Made by a program: the position numbers and the translations under genes | In this document: piece after piece, positions 24,348 to 24,408 of the stretch | How positions within the stretch are numbered: position 1 is the stretch's first letter | Layout: the number at the start of each line of letters is the position of its first letter | From: RGIG464 sp045643185 | GTDB taxonomy: Bacteria; Myxococcota_A; Bradymonadia; UBA4248 | DNA: 24,408 bases | Direction of reading: 5' to 3' | Assembly (NCBI GenBank): GCA_045643185.1 | Contig: JAZUKH010000264.1 | Span: 1 to 24,408, forward strand | Notes under the pieces: generated by a model | Database searches by the model: none | What the model saw: the letters and a program-made list of their open reading frames with translations, nothing else | What the model was told of the DNA's origin: nothing

Positions 24348-24408
24348 GCCGGCGACGTTCTACTCTCCCACGCAGTCACCCACGCAGTACCATCGACGCA
24401 AAAGAGCT
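24348..24408 (-). rRNA. rrf: 5S ribosomal RNA, 3' part (truncated by window end)
   Basis: The reverse complement contains the conserved 3' half of 5S rRNA: GCGTCGATGGTACTG, then GGGAGAGTAGAACGTCGCC, matching the bacterial GCGCCGATGGTAGTG ... GCGAGAGTAGG..GCC pattern. The 3' end is probably at about 24348 (GCCGGC), followed on the - strand by a T-rich run. About 61 nt of the usual 115-120 nt are present; the 5' part and presumably 23S and 16S lie to the right. Confidence 0.88.

Overview
The window carries five very large secreted lipoprotein genes and, at its right edge, the 3' part of a 5S rRNA gene. No metabolic, replication, phage, transposon or CRISPR gene is visible. Base composition is mixed (roughly half G+C), with GC-rich cysteine-coding segments and more AT-rich distal segments. 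Type II (lipobox) signal peptides, MopE-like 'DGxDxNCxGxxD' motifs, cysteine-rich modules and glycine-rich 'GGxGG' domains on one giant protein are typical of predatory or host-associated deltaproteobacterial lineages (Myxococcota or Bradymonadota-like). That assignment is an inference from protein style; no taxonomic marker is complete here.

Left part (1-14161, + strand): three tandem paralogues, copy 1 (5'-truncated by the window), copy 2 (1801 aa) and copy 3 (1733 aa), separated by 95 and 90 bp gaps that each hold a hairpin. Copies 2 and 3 have a lipobox (Cys22), a short Cys-rich head, a long nearly invariant block with MopE-like metal-binding motifs, then a diverging half that ends in a Gly-rich domain and a short C-terminal tail. 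Copy 1 is visible from about residue 620 of this layout onward. Copies 1 and 2 share tracts that are identical at every base (119 bp and 78 bp) inside otherwise diverged sequence, which suggests recent gene conversion or a recent duplication with uneven divergence.

Middle (14162-19893): a spacer with two strong GC-rich hairpins, then a 1798 aa lipoprotein with about 20 short Cys modules, a thrombospondin type 3-like motif, an 'FEIWHATDL' block and about 20 repeats of a solenoid strand motif (x-L-x-x-G-[ND]-I), likely a parallel beta-helix. It is followed by two tandem perfect hairpins with different stems and the same ATTC loop.

Right part (19894-24408, - strand): a convergent paralogue of the previous gene (1305 aa, about nine Cys modules, about 18 solenoid repeats), then a 536 bp non-coding stretch with its promoter region, an intrinsic terminator for leftward transcription, a duplicated ~38 bp element and a 10 bp perfect hairpin, and finally the 3' end of a 5S rRNA on the - strand.

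Taken together this looks like a cell-surface adhesin or surface-coat locus: two families of giant, disulphide-rich, probably outer-membrane-anchored lipoproteins that vary by module number, tail sequence and possible recombination between copies. Function beyond surface display cannot be read from the sequence.
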